Source of the DNA: Schistocerca nitens
Taxonomy: Eukaryota > Arthropoda > Insecta > Orthoptera > Acrididae
Direction of reading: 5' to 3'
Assembly (NCBI RefSeq): GCF_023898315.1
Contig: NC_064614.1
Span: 1,050,908,432 to 1,050,972,431 of the forward strand
DNA: 64,000 nucleotides
Below the pieces are notes generated by a model. It searched no databases and was not told where the DNA came from. It was given only the letters and a program-made list of their open reading frames with translations. Both the position numbers and the translations under genes were made by a program. Shown piece by piece: positions 22,505 to 33,262 of the stretch (the first letter of the stretch is position 1; each line of letters starts with the position of its first letter).

Positions 22505-22745
22505 TCTGAGATACAGGCAAGATTTTCCCATTACGTACATAGCTGAGGCGCTGCCCCAATGTCGCAGAGCCTCTGTAATACTGATTTAAGAGGGCTGAGG
22601 GTGTGAACTGAAGTGTGTCAGGGAGGGCATTTGACTAGGGTAAGCCGTGTAACAGTTGTCACCATTCTACTATGGTATAATGGTTAGCACATCTGCCTAG
22701 TAAGCAGAAGATCTAGGTTCAAGTGCCGGTCGTGCAACAAAGTAT
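22505..22745 (+). mobile_element. Second copy of the composite repeat middle plus tRNA-Thr-like head
   Basis: GTCTGAGATACAGGCAAG and AGGGAGGGCATTTGACTAGG match the reverse complement of 22172-22340 in order. The sequence then enters a tRNA-like block, TATGGTATAATGGTTAGCAC, followed by stem-loop CTGC-CTAGTAA-GCAG (anticodon AGT, threonine type) and B box GGTTCAAGTGCC. The acceptor stem does not pair convincingly, and homologous heads recur in repeats, so I call this a repeat rather than a tRNA gene. Confidence 0.65.
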
Positions 22746-23637
22746 AATTAAGTGCTTCAGTCTCTGAAGAAGACATTATAAGGTGCATTAGTTTTCAGGA
22801 AGCAAGGGAAGTTTAAAAGGATAACTATAATAACTCAAAAAGTTTTGTTGAAATACCTTATTCTAACCAAAAGTGCGGATGACATTACAAAAAACATCGA
22901 AAGGCAGTTGAAGAAAATACATTTATATTCCAAACAAAATATTTTTTCATATACACGGCATAGGTGGTTGGGACTCGTACAGATCAAGCGAAACCAATAA
23001 TGAACGTCATGACAGCACAACAATTTACAGTGGTGGTGACTACGAGATATAGGAAGTGAAAGGCACGCATCCTCGACAATAGCTTCTAACGCGTGTCTCT
23101 GAAGAACAGATCAGCTGCGGAAAGTATCACATGTTCGGAAAATGTGAGACTGCACAATGGGCTGGCGATTAACAATTATTTATCATCTGTTCGTGAAAAA
23201 CATTATCAAAATACTGTATCATACATAAACCGTTCTTGTGTGTGGAAGAAACTGTGAACACCTGCCAATGTAGTGATAGATCACATTGCCTCTTTTTTCG
23301 GAAATATTAAATGTAATGCAAGAAACGACTGTTTTGATTTTTCTTCTACTAATGGAGGGTTCATTGTTCATTTTACATCATGATTCTTGCGAAACCTAAT
23401 TTTATCGGAATAACGAATGCGGTGCAAAGAGGAACGTTGTGCGAATAGCCACTTTTGGAATCGTGAGGGTCTAGCGTGTGGAGACACCAAGCTCAATGGA
23501 CATATAGAGCGTTATATAACTGTTGGTGATCCAAGAAGAACTGTTACTGTCAAAGGGTAAGTCAATAACATAACGCAATACATGAGGGACTTATCGGAAT
23601 TGCATATTTCCTCTTCGTAGAAACACAGAAAAACTTT
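22746..23637. other. No gene recognised
   Basis: AT-rich interval with only short ORFs and no motif. Confidence 0.4.
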
Positions 23638-23890
23638 TATTGTTGTTGTTTGCAATCTGAAGACTGCTCTGAAGCAATTCTCCAAACGATTCTATTTTAT
23701 GCAAGCGTCTATCTCTCTGCATAACTGCTACAACATAACATCCTTTTGAACCTGCCTACCGTATTCAAGTGTAGGAGCTTCTCTATTTTTTTTATATCTC
23801 ACATTTCCTTCCATTACGAAATTACTTCTTTAGGCCTCCGGAAGTGTACTATCAATATCGCTCTTCCTGTTACTGTGTTCAGCCTGAGTA
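23638..23890 (-). mobile_element. Old RTE 3'-end remnant
   Basis: TTGTTGTTGTTTGCAATCTG, GACTGCTCTGAAGCAATTCT and ACATCCTTTTGAACCTGCC follow, with many mismatches, the order of the reverse-complemented RTE 3' end seen at 29228-29450 (TGTTGTTGTTGTGG, GACTGGTTTGATGCAGCTCT, ACATCCTTCTGAATCTGC). It is much more diverged than the two long copies, so it marks an earlier burst or a sister family. Confidence 0.65.
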
Positions 23891-24164
23891 CCTCGTTGGT
23901 AGTATTGAAATGTAGTACATTAAGTCCAATACGAGGTACTACTGTCCCCCCTCCCTCATCATCAAACAATACAAAAAAGACATACATATTACAGTGGCCC
24001 ACCAGTATACACTGTTGAGCTAAAGCGAAGGTAAGCTTATATCAGCCGTCTTATAGAATGTCAGGGGCAAGCATGTGAGAATGGGAAGTTGCGTAGACAG
24101 CTGCTATGAAATGTCGCGTGGCTAGGGCCTGCTGTCGATAGACCGGTCGCCTCCTGCAAGTCTT
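23891..24164. other. No gene recognised
   Basis: Short interval between repeats. Nothing is supported. Confidence 0.4.
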
Positions 24165-24335
24165 CTCAGTTGAGGCAACTTCGCAAACCTGTGCGGCGAT
24201 GGGGTTGATAAGTTGATGAGGACAACATAACAGCCAGTCCCAGAGCGGAGAAAATCTCCGACCCAGCCGGGAATCGAACCTGGGCCCCTTGCATGGTTTT
24301 CTACCTCGCTGACCACTCGCCTTTCGAGGTGGAGG
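24165..24335 (-). mobile_element. tRNA-derived SINE, family C
   Basis: On the minus strand, AAGGCGAGTGGTCAGCGAGG (A-box region) is followed by a head ending CAGGTTCGATTCCCGGCTGG (B box). The body is GTCGGAGATTTTCTCCGCTC, GGGACTGGCTGTTATGTTGT and CATCGCCGCACAGG. I know this head and body from SINEs in several insects. Only one copy is in the window. The ORFs 24051-24395 and 24122-24355 are its by-products. Confidence 0.75.
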
Positions 24336-25689
24336 TAGCCAGCTGAGAGGGGCAATTACTGTCAGGCCAAGACCAAATTTCCATATTGTTAACATGATTT
24401 GGAAATTGTTGCAGTAAACCTAGAGCCAGTTGTTGTTGCGCCTCTGCTGGTGAAAGATCGGTGAATGTAGTAGATGGCCAAGAGCGGCCGACAGCCGACA
24501 GTCTTGTGAAAATGAGGTCACTGTGGAATACTCTCACAGTGCAGACAAATATTTAAAAACAAGAAAATATTACAGAATAGGTCCGTCCTGTTATTATCTT
24601 CGCGTTCATGTAATGATTTGTAACGTGCCAAGCATGATAGTCTGAGATTTTCTAAATATAATGACTGAATGTAGAGAATATTTAATGATTTTGAGTGGCG
24701 CCTAGCTGTGAATATTATGGAAAAATACAGTGACGTGACATTTGATTGCTACTGGAAGTGATTGTTATAAGCTTGCTCTGTAGCATTTACTCTGCTCAAC
24801 GACAGTGTTACTATATGCCTAATTTGTACGACCGGATTGATTAGAGCTAGTTCTGAATAGAAGTCTGAGGTATATCTTTGTCAAATGACACTTCATTTAC
24901 TCTGCACGAATGAGTTGCTCATAAGAAGCTGTGGTTTTAGTCAACATTCAGTTTCTCCCTCGGCATTTTCTGAGTAGTGAGACATATTACTAATTCAGGG
25001 CTGGATTACTAACGTGATATAGTAAAATGTACAGGGATTGTTATCCAGGCCCTGCATTCGTGTGATGTCTCCTTAGGCCAATAACTCGTACTCGGTGCGC
25101 CTAGGTTTCTACTGGCCACTTGGTGGTGTGCATACTAAGTGCCAGAGGAATATAGGAAAACCGCCGTAACGTCTACGCCTCCTGTTGGTACGTGGAGCTT
25201 GGAGACTTGCCTGCTCTATAAAACCCCAGTCTGTGGCAAATCTGACGACAGAGTTCAAAGCACAAGAGCTTTGGAGCTCACAGTTCAGCGCAGGCTGTTT
25301 GACAGGCTTCGCAACAGACGAATTTACACGTGCCCATGCTGACACAAAGACGATTACCGTGGGCACAGGATCATTGAGGGTAGACTTAACGGCAGCCTGT
25401 TGGACTAATCTAGTTTCTCGTAACAACAGATCGATGGTCAAGTACGGATATCAGTCATCCAGCCGAATGGCGGCTGGAAACTTACACAGCCCCACCCGAA
25501 GTCGTAGTGACAGCTGTGGGCTACGTGAACATTATTGGGAACTAATTCCTTCATGTTTGTTGTTTTCCCCGACGCCCATGACATCTTGCAGCTACATAAT
25601 TCTGCATGTCACGATGTCATAATCGTGAACCAGTGAGTTGGGGACTTTAACAGTGAAATCACGTTAACGCCGTCGTCACAAAATTTGTC
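24336..25689. other. No gene recognised
   Basis: The stretch 25130-25620 has a higher GC content and open frames on both strands, up to 145 codons. The frames overlap, show no recognised domain and are probably remnants of an element. Confidence 0.35.
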
Positions 25690-25925
25690 AGTTCCGAGAC
25701 CAATGCAACATATCTTCGGCGCTATCTGGGACCAGCTCGTGCTCACAAATCGCTGGTACGTACGTTATGAGCAGTATGTGACATTTGCGTGGACATGTAG
25801 TGCTACATATCTCTGGAAACCTACCAAGGAATTGTTGAATCCATGCAACGCAGATTCGCTGCTGTATTGCGTTCGAAGGCGACCAACACACTAATGTTTT
25901 GGCTCCTCAGTTTGGATACACTTAA
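25690..25925 (+). mobile_element. Probable Tc1-like 3' remnant
   Basis: TTGTTGAATCCATGCAACGC, then GCTGCTGTATTGCGTTCGAA, then ACTAATGTTTTGGCTC, are arranged like the end of a Tc1-type transposase gene running into its 3' terminal sequence. I recall this arrangement for a Tc1 family in this kind of genome. No catalytic block is preserved. The assignment is from memory of the family and remains tentative. Confidence 0.4.
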
Positions 25926-26205
25926 ACAACTCTGCCTTAAGAGACGAGTCACACAGATACTGCGACGGAAGGGGAATACTGTGCGCGGTGGGTGTGGGGG
26001 ATATACACTGTCTTTGTTAGGAAGTCTTGCCTACCCGTCGGCGTTGCCCTTCCAACAATGTTACAGAAATCTGTGTGTCATTCTTTCTTTCTGAGCTTTG
26101 TCAAATTGTTCTTGCAGTGTCGAAACACCCGCCTCGTCTTCATTCGTTTCCTCTCCATGCTTCTTTTTATCATTAAAGTCACTTACTTTGCAGACGTATT
26201 TTACA
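25926..26205. other. No gene recognised
   Basis: Short interval before a Tc1 element. No motif. Confidence 0.4.
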
Positions 26206-26207
26206 TA

Positions 26208-27576
26208 CACCGAGGCGACATAAGTCATGGGATACCTCCTAATAACTTGTCGGACCTCCTTCTTACCAGCGTAGAGTAGCAACTCGACGTGACAGACTCC
26301 AAAGGACGTTGGAAACCCCCGCAGAAATGTTGAGCCGTGATTCCTCTATAGCCGTGCAGAATTCTGAAAGGGCTACTGTGGCAGGATTTTACGCACGAAC
26401 TGACTCCTCGATTAGGTCCCACAAACGTTCGAAGGGATTCCTGTCAGGCGATCTGGGTTGCCAAATCATTCGTTTGAATTGTCCAGTGTTCTTTCAACCA
26501 ATTGCGTACAGTTGTGACCGGTGATATGGCGCATTGTCATCTACACAAATTCATCGTTGTTTGGGAACATGAAGTCCATGAACGGCTGAAAAAATTCTGC
26601 ACGTTGCCAAACATAGCAATTTCAAATCAATGATCGGTTCATTGGAACAGAGGACACAGTCTTTCCATGTAAACACAGCCCACGCCGTTATGGAGCTACC
26701 ACCAGCTTGCACAGTGCCTTGCTGACAAATGGTTCAAATGGCTCTGAGCACTATGGGACTTAACTGCTGAGGTCATCAGTCCCCTAGAACTTAGAACTAC
26801 CTAAACCTAACTAACCTAAGGACACCACACACATCCATGCCCGAGGCAGGATTCGAACCTGCGACCGTTGCGGTCGCGCGGTTCCAGACTGTAGTGCCTA
26901 GAACCGTTCGGCTACTGCGGCCGGCCCTTGCTGACAACTTCCTTCAATCCATTTATGGGGTCTGCGTCGCTCTCGAGCGCTACAATCAGCTCTTACCAGC
27001 TGAAAGCGGAACTTATCTGACCAGGCCAAGGTTTTCCACTGGTATGGGGTCAAACACGTACAGCCACGAGCCAAGAAGCTGCCAGCGACGTCGTCGCTGT
27101 TAGGTGAGGCACTCGCGTCGGTCGTCTGCTGCCACAGCCCATTAACGCCAAATTTCGTCGCACTCTCGTGACGGATACTTCGTCGTACGTTCCGCTCTGT
27201 AGTGTTGCTTGCCTGTTAGCACCATCAACAACGCCACTGTTTTCGGTTGTTACCTGATGGCCGTCGACTACTGCGTTGTCCATGGGGAGAATTAATGACT
27301 GAAATTTGGAATTCTCGACACTCTCTTGACACTGTGGATCGCTGAATCCTCAACGATATACGAAGTGAAATATCCTGTGCGCGTAGCCCCGACTACCAGT
27401 CCGCGTTCAAAGACTGCCGTGTGGCCTGAATCACATCGGGAACCGTATCACATGAGTCAGACAAGTACAAGTGACAACTCCACCAAGTCACTTCCCCTTT
27501 GTACTTAGTGTACGCGATAATACGGCCATATGTATATGTGAATATCGCGCTATCTGATGCCTTTTTCACCTCAGTG
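26208..27576 (-). mobile_element. Tc1-like transposon (family T2) carrying a SINE
   Basis: The element is flanked by TA (26206-26207 and 27577-27578). Its terminal inverted repeats are CACCGAGGCGACATAAGTCA on the left and, reverse complemented, CACTGAGGTGAAAAAGGCAT on the right. The transposase lies on the minus strand and is decayed. The frame near 27283-27050 shows the helix-turn-helix region (LALMGCGSRRPTRVPHL). Near 26570-26520 the minus strand retains the second catalytic block (an MTMRH-like change of DDNAPCH). A SINE splits it at 26729-26925. Sister copies are at 28585-29165 (partial) and 35861-37310. Confidence 0.85.
26729..26925 (-). mobile_element. SINE family A inside a Tc1 element
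   Basis: A full-length reverse-orientation copy with an exact 12-bp duplication CCTTGCTGACAA at 26717-26728 and 26926-26937. The Tc1 sequence is continuous across the site once the SINE and one repeat are removed, so the SINE is younger than the Tc1. Confidence 0.95.
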
Positions 27577-27578
27577 TA

Positions 27579-28584
27579 TTCTGTTCGATGTACTGTCACC
27601 TTCGAGGCCATTTTGTCTCATCTGTAGATATAATTTTTGCTGTCGCTTCTCTGCAACTGGTGAAAGAAATCTGTTGTCTTTTTAGTTCATTTTTATTAGC
27701 TTCTCTGCCTACTTTCATCATAAGTATTAAGTACTGAAGCAAGAAAATAATTAAGGTATTCCAACGTATATTTTAGATCCGCCGGTCACATTTGCAAATC
27801 TGGTGCAAATATGTGAGTGCGCTTCACCCTGCCTCTGCTGAACTTCACAACTGCCAGCAGAACATTTCTGTCCTTGCTTTCATTTAAAGACAAATGAAAA
27901 TGGTACGATAACAGAGATAAAATTGGTCAATTGATCACTTATTCCATAGTTAAGGATACCTATGGTGGAAAAGTAAGAAAGTAACATCACACAAAAATAC
28001 GGAATTAAACAGATTTATATAGAGGGGCTATGATGCACATAAAAATAAAATGTATACAAACAACTGGAAGGAAACTGACTTTCGCAAGAATAAATAAATC
28101 ACAACTGGAAGTTCTGTGAATATTCCGTACATAGTCCGCACTGTTAGCTTTCTATTCTTTGCTGAGTACTTCAATGAGCAGCATCTGCAAACGCTTCCAC
28201 CGTATGTAACGATGAAAGACCCATTATGTATCTTAGCTGCTTCGTGGATAGCTTAGGCTACGTCTTGGCCAGTTCTCTTTGTAAATTGTTGATTTCTACG
28301 TTGTAGGTGTCAAGAATGCATTTGCTTTTAATCTCTCTATTCAAGATGGCGCTGTAACAAAGATTTCAGTATTCAGCCACTCTGTTGTCTTAAATTTCCT
28401 CCATAGTTTTGACGTATTTAATTAAAAAGCAACCATTTAGTTCTAAGACTCGAAAAGGACGGCAACACACTGAATTGTAAAAATCTGCAAGGAAACTTGT
28501 GTGAGAGTAATCGTGTGCAGGAAGCCCCGAGGAAATAACCGTGAGGTGAGGTTAAAAGGCTTTTATTATCTCCTCATCTGGTCT
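27579..28584. other. No gene recognised
   Basis: An AT-rich stretch of about 1 kb with only short ORFs. Confidence 0.4.
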
Positions 28585-29165
28585 CTAGGGCCCAACCGAT
28601 ACATTCATGAGCTCAGGAGAGGTGCTACAAGTGATTCCGTGCTGTTAGACACTGCACTCACGTCGGTCGTCTGCTGCCGTAGCCCATTAACGCCAAATTT
28701 CACTGCACTGTCGTAACGGAGACGTTCGTCGTACGTCCCACATTGATTCCTGCGGTCATTTCACGCAGTGCTGCTTGCGTGTTAGCACTGGCAACTCTAC
28801 GCAAACGCCGCTGCTCGCTGACGTTAAGTGATGGTCGCCGACCACTACGTTGTCCGTGGAGAGCCAATACCTGAAATTTGGTATTCTCGATACACTCTTG
28901 ACACCGTGGATCGCGGAATGCTGAATTCTCTATCGATTTCCGAAATGGAATGTTCCATGTGTGTAGCTCCAAGTAGCATTCCGCTTTCAGGGTCTGTTGG
29001 TTCTCGTAATGCGGCCACAATAACGTACGAATCTTTTCATAGAAACAGCCTGAATACAAATGACAGCTTCTCCATTGCGATACTCTTTTTTTCCCCTTGT
29101 TATGCGATAGTACTGCCAACTGGATGTATGCATATCGCAATCCATTGACTTTGTCACCTCTGAAC
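28585..29165 (-). mobile_element. Tc1-like element (family T2), 5' half only
   Basis: It matches the terminal 5' half of the elements at 26208-27576 and 35861-37310. The minus strand carries the terminal repeat AGAGGTGACAAAGTCAATGG near 29160. The N-terminal DNA-binding region is part of the ORF 29281-28700 (SLNVSEQRRLRRVASANTQA, then VGRTTNVSVTTVQ). The catalytic half is absent. The first part of that ORF runs from the neighbouring RTE tail, so it is a chance fusion and not a gene. Confidence 0.8.
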
Positions 29166-29227
29166 ATAACTGCCTGACGCATAATCGCGCGCTGACAAAT
29201 TAAGGGCGCCATTGCCATTCTCAAGAC

Positions 29228-32200
29228 TGTTGTTGTTGTTGTGGTCTTCAGTCCTGAGACTGGTTTGATGCAGCTCTCCATGCTACTCTATCCTGTGCAA
29301 GCTTCTTCATCTCCCAGTACCTATTGCAACCTACATCCTTCTGAATCTGCTTAGTGTATTCATCTCTTGGTCTCCCTCTACGATTTTTACCCTCCACGCT
29401 GCCCTCCAATACTAAATTGGTGATCCCTTGATGCCTCAGAACATGTCCTACCAACCGATCCCTTCTTCTGGTCAAGCTGTGCCACAAACTCCTCTTCTCC
29501 CCAATCCTATTCAGTACCTCCTCATTAGTTATGTGATCTACCCATCTAATCTTCAGCATTCTTCTGTAGCACCACATTTCGAAAGCTTCTATTCTCTTCT
29601 TGTCCAAACTATTTACCGTCCATGTTTCACTTCCATACATGGCTACACTCCATACAAATACTTTCAGAAATGACTTCCTGACACTTAAATCTATACTCGA
29701 TGTTAACAAATTTCTCTTCTTCAGAAACGCTTTCCTTGCCATTGCCAGTCTACATTTTATATCCTCTCTACTTCGACCATCACAGTTATTTTGCTCCCCA
29801 AATAGCAAAACTCATTTACTACTTTAAGTGTCTCATTTCCAAATCTAATTCCCTCAGCATCACCCGACTTAATTCGACTACATTCCATTATCCTCGTTTT
29901 GCTTTTGTTGATGTTCATCTTATATCCTCCTTTCAAGACCCTATCCATTCCGTTCAACTGCTCTTCCAAGTCCGTTGCTGTCTCTGACAGAATTACAATG
30001 TCATCGGCGAAACACAAAGTTTTTATTTCTTCTCCATTGATTTTAATACCTACTCTGAATTTTTATTTTGTTTCCTTCACTGCTTGCTCAATATACAGAT
30101 TGAATAACATCGGGGAGAGACTACAACCCTGTCTCACTCCCTTCCCAACCACTGCTTCCCTTTCATGTCCCTCAACTCTTATAACTGCCATCTGGTTTCT
30201 GTACAAATTGTAAATAGCCTTTCGTTCCCTGTATTTTACCCCTGCCACCTTTAGAATTTGAAAGAGAGTATTCCAGTCAACATTGTCAAAGGCTTTCTCT
30301 AAGTCTACAAATGCTAGAAACGTAGCTTTCCTTTCCTTAATCTTTCTTCTAAGATAAGTCGTAAGATCAGTATTGCCTCACGTGTTCCAGTATTTCTACG
30401 GAATCCAAACTGATCTTCCCCGAGGCCGGCTTCTACTAGTTCTTCCATTCGTCTGTAAAGAATTCGTGTTAGTATTTTGCAGCTGTGGCTTATTAAACTG
30501 ATTGTTCGGTAATTCTCACATCTGTCAACACCTGCTTTCTTTGGGATTGGAATTATTATATTCTTCTTGAAGTCTGAGGGTATTTCGCCTGTCTCATACA
30601 TTTTGCTCACCAGATGGTAGAGTTTTGTCAGGACTGTCTCTCCCAAGGCCGTCAGTAGTTCCAATGGAATGTTGTCTACTCCGGGGGCCTTGTTTCGACT
30701 CAGGTCTTTCAGTGCTCTGTCAAACTCTTCACGCAGTATCGTATCTCCCATTTCATCTTCATCTACATCCTCTTCCATTTCCATAATATTGTCCTCAAGT
30801 ACATCGCCCCTGTATAGACCCTCTATATACTCCTTCCACCTTTCTGCTTTCCCTTCTTTGCTTAGAACTGGGTTTCCATTTGAGCTCTTGATGTTCATGC
30901 AAGTGGTTCTCTTTTTTCCAAAGATCTCTTTAATTTTCCTGTAGGCAGTATCTATCTTACCCCTAGTGAGATAAGCCTCTACATCCTTACATTTGTCCTC
31001 TAGCCATCCCTGCTTAGCCATTTTGCACTTCCTGTCGATCTCATTTTTGAGACGTTTGTATTCCTTTTTGCCTGCTTCATTTACTGCATTTTTATATTTT
31101 CTTCTTTCATCAATTAAATTCAATATTTCTTTTGTTACCCAAGGATTTCTACTAGCCCTCGTCTTTTTACCTACTTGACCCTCTGCTGCCTTCACTACTT
31201 CATCCCTCAAAGCTACCCATTCTTCTTCTACTGTATTTCTTTCCCCCATTCCTGTCAATTGTTCCCTTATGCTCTCCCTGAAACTCTGTACAACCTCTGG
31301 TTCTTTCAGTTTATCCAGGTCCCATCTCCTTAAATTCCCACATTTTTGCAGTTTCTTCAGTTTTAATCTACAGGTCATAAACAATAGATTGTGGTCAGAG
31401 TCCACATCTGCCCCTGGAAATGTCTTACAATTTAAAACCTGGTTCCTAAATCTCTGTCTTACCATTATGTAATCTATTTGATACCTTTTAGTATCTCCCG
31501 GGTTCTTCCATGTATACAACCTTCTATCATGATTCTTAAACCAAGTGTTAGCTATGATTAAGTTATGCTCTGTGCAAAATTCTACCAGGCGGCTTCCTCT
31601 TTCATTTCTTAGCCCCAATCCATATTCTCCTACTACGTTTCCTTCTCTTCCTTTTCCTACACTTGAATTCCAGTCACCCATGACTATTAAATTTTCGTCT
31701 CCCTTCACTATCTGAATAATTTCTTTTATTTCATCATACATTTCTTCAATTTCTTCGTCATCTGCAGAGCTAGTTGGAATATAAACTTGTACTACAGTAG
31801 TAGGTGTGGGCTTCGTATCTATCTTGGCCACAATAATGCGTTCACTAAGGTGTTTGTAGTAGCTTACCCGCGTTCCTATTTTCTATTCATTATTAAACCT
31901 ACTCCTGCATTACCCCTGTTTTGTGTTTATAACCCTGTAGTCACCTGACCAGAAGTCTTGTTCCTCCTGCCACCGAACTTCACTAATTCCCACTATATCT
32001 AACTTTAACCTATCCATTTCCCTTTTCAAATTTTCTAACCTACCTGCCCGATTAAGGGACCTGACATTCCACGCTCCGATCCGTAGAACGCCAGTTTTCT
32101 TTCTCCTGATAACGACATCCTGTTGAGTAGTCCCCGCCCGGAGATCCGAATGGGGGACTATTTTACCTCCGGAATATTTTACCCAAGAGGACGCCATCAT

Positions 32201-32494
32201 CATTTAATCATACAGTAAAGCTGCATGCCCTCGGGAAAAATTACGGCCGTAGTTTCCCCTTGCTTTCAGCCGTTCGCAGTACCAGCACAGCAAGGCCGTT
32301 TTGGTTATTGTTACAAGGCCAGATCAGTCAATCATCCAGACTGTTGCCCTTGCAACTACTGAAAAGGCTGCTGCCCCTCTTCAGGAACCACACGTTTGTC
32401 TGGCCTCTCAACAGATACCCCTCCGTTGTGGTTGTACCTACGGTACGGCTATCTGTATCGCTGAGGCACGCAAGCCTCCCCACCAACGGCAAGG
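29228..32494 (-). mobile_element. RTE-type LINE, full-length copy 2
   Basis: This is the inverted sister of copy 1, lying about 7 kb away in opposite orientation. The 5' end at about 32494 (minus strand ACCTTGCCGTTGGTGGGG) is the same boundary as at 18918, and the 3' end is a TGT/ACA-repeat tail at 29228. The length of about 3.27 kb slightly exceeds copy 1. By eye the two copies differ at a few percent of positions plus small indels, which suggests activity of one family over a limited time. No clear target duplication is seen. Confidence 0.92.
29229..32203 (-). pseudogene. RTE endonuclease-reverse transcriptase, copy 2 (better preserved)
   Basis: From ATG 32203 (MMMASSWVKYSGGK), the endonuclease frame is closed near 31910 by a 5-bp deletion relative to copy 1. 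A 1-bp deletion some 45 bp downstream restores the frame, so the two losses together are in frame. It is then open for 505 codons (31831-30314): VMGDWNSSVGKG, VDSDHNLLFMTCRL, the linker, NKAPGVDNIPLELL, CENYRTISLISHSCKILTR and EDQFGFRRNTGTREAI. A 1-base loss near 30320 breaks it before the palm. The remaining frames hold RQGCSLSPMLFNLYIEQAVK, the catalytic CFADDIVILSE, the thumb (FCYLGSKIT) and the C-terminal end WRAASNQSQD. It is inactive as read but has most of the conserved residues. Confidence 0.92.
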
Positions 32495-32828
32495 TATATG
32501 GTTCATGGAGACTACATAATTAAAATTACACGCTAAACAGACAATGTACATTTCATATTATATCTAAATGAAAAGTAACGAAACAGACCAGAACGAGCTT
32601 ATAACTGTTGAAAACGCATGCTGGCTAAAATACTACGCTGAGCATGCAAGCACACTACTGTCAGCTACAGGAAGAATGTATCTAATTCCATGTTTAGGAC
32701 TACCCTTGGTGCAAGCTACAGTGAGCCCTCAAATAAAATATTTCTGTATCTGAAATTTTCTCTGCTGCTTGTCGACTGTTGCAGTAGTATCTCCACGTCC
32801 GAAATACGTAAAGTGGGCAGGTATTTCA
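32495..32828. other. No gene recognised
   Basis: An AT-rich gap with nothing supported. A 61-codon ORF has no motif. Confidence 0.4.
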
Positions 32829-33013
32829 AAAATGGTTGAAACGGCTCTGAGCACTATGGGGCTTAACATCTGAGGTCATCAGTCCCATAGAACGTAGAAC
32901 TACTTAAACCTAAGTAACCTAAGGACATCACACACATCCATCCCCTAGGCAGGATTCGAACCTGCGACCATAGCGATCCCGCGGTTCCAGACTGAAGCGC
33001 CTAGAACCGCTCG
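32829..33013 (-). mobile_element. SINE family A
   Basis: A reverse-orientation copy with an exact 12-bp duplication GCAGGTATTTCA at 32817-32828 and 33014-33025. The body shows small changes (CATCCCCTAGGCAGG in place of the usual CATGCCCGAGGCAGG). Confidence 0.95.
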
Positions 33014-33134
33014 GCAGGTATTTCAGTCTGACGCTTGGTTATTCGTGATTTGTAGACTGTACTCTCATCGCTTCATATTTTTACATTTTTTTTTCTATTA
33101 CGGTTCACCTTAGAGAAAAGTTCAGATCTGTGTG

Positions 33135-33262
33135 ATTACCTAAGGGACCAAACTGCTGAGGTCATCGGTCCCTAGACTTACACACTACTTAAACTAAATT
33201 ACGCTAAGAACAACACACACACACCCATGCCCGAGGGAGGACTCGAACCTCCGGCTGGTTCA
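33135..33262 (-). mobile_element. SINE family A subfamily II, truncated in the head
   Basis: On the plus strand: GGGACCAAACTGCTGAGGTC, CTTACACACTACTTAAAC, AACACACACACACCCATGCC, GGGAGGACTCGAACCTCC. The tRNA-like head is missing beyond the B box. Confidence 0.85.

Noticed and set aside
22671-22738. Functional tRNA-Thr(AGT) gene
   Set aside because: The anticodon arm and B box are good, but the acceptor stem does not pair convincingly and the sequence lies within a repeated unit whose other copy has the same head.
26837-27103. ORFs starting MPEAGFEPATVAVARF (also at 1137-1343, 16573, 45363, 53268)
   Set aside because: All are read-through of the SINE B-box and body region in a fixed frame. The recurrence comes from the repeat, not from a protein family.
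28700-29281. 193-codon ORF as a gene
   Set aside because: It starts in the RTE 3' end and runs through the spacer into a Tc1 remnant on the same strand, so it is a chance fusion of two elements.
30669-31178. Plus-strand ORFs rich in serine/leucine across 30.6-31.5 kb (and mirror ORFs at 20.2-20.8 kb)
   Set aside because: They are antisense shadows of the RTE reverse transcriptase.
22150-32494. One giant palindromic transposon bounded by the two RTE copies
   Set aside because: Each RTE copy has its own 5' and 3' ends and different flanks, and unrelated elements lie between, so two independent insertions explain the arrangement.
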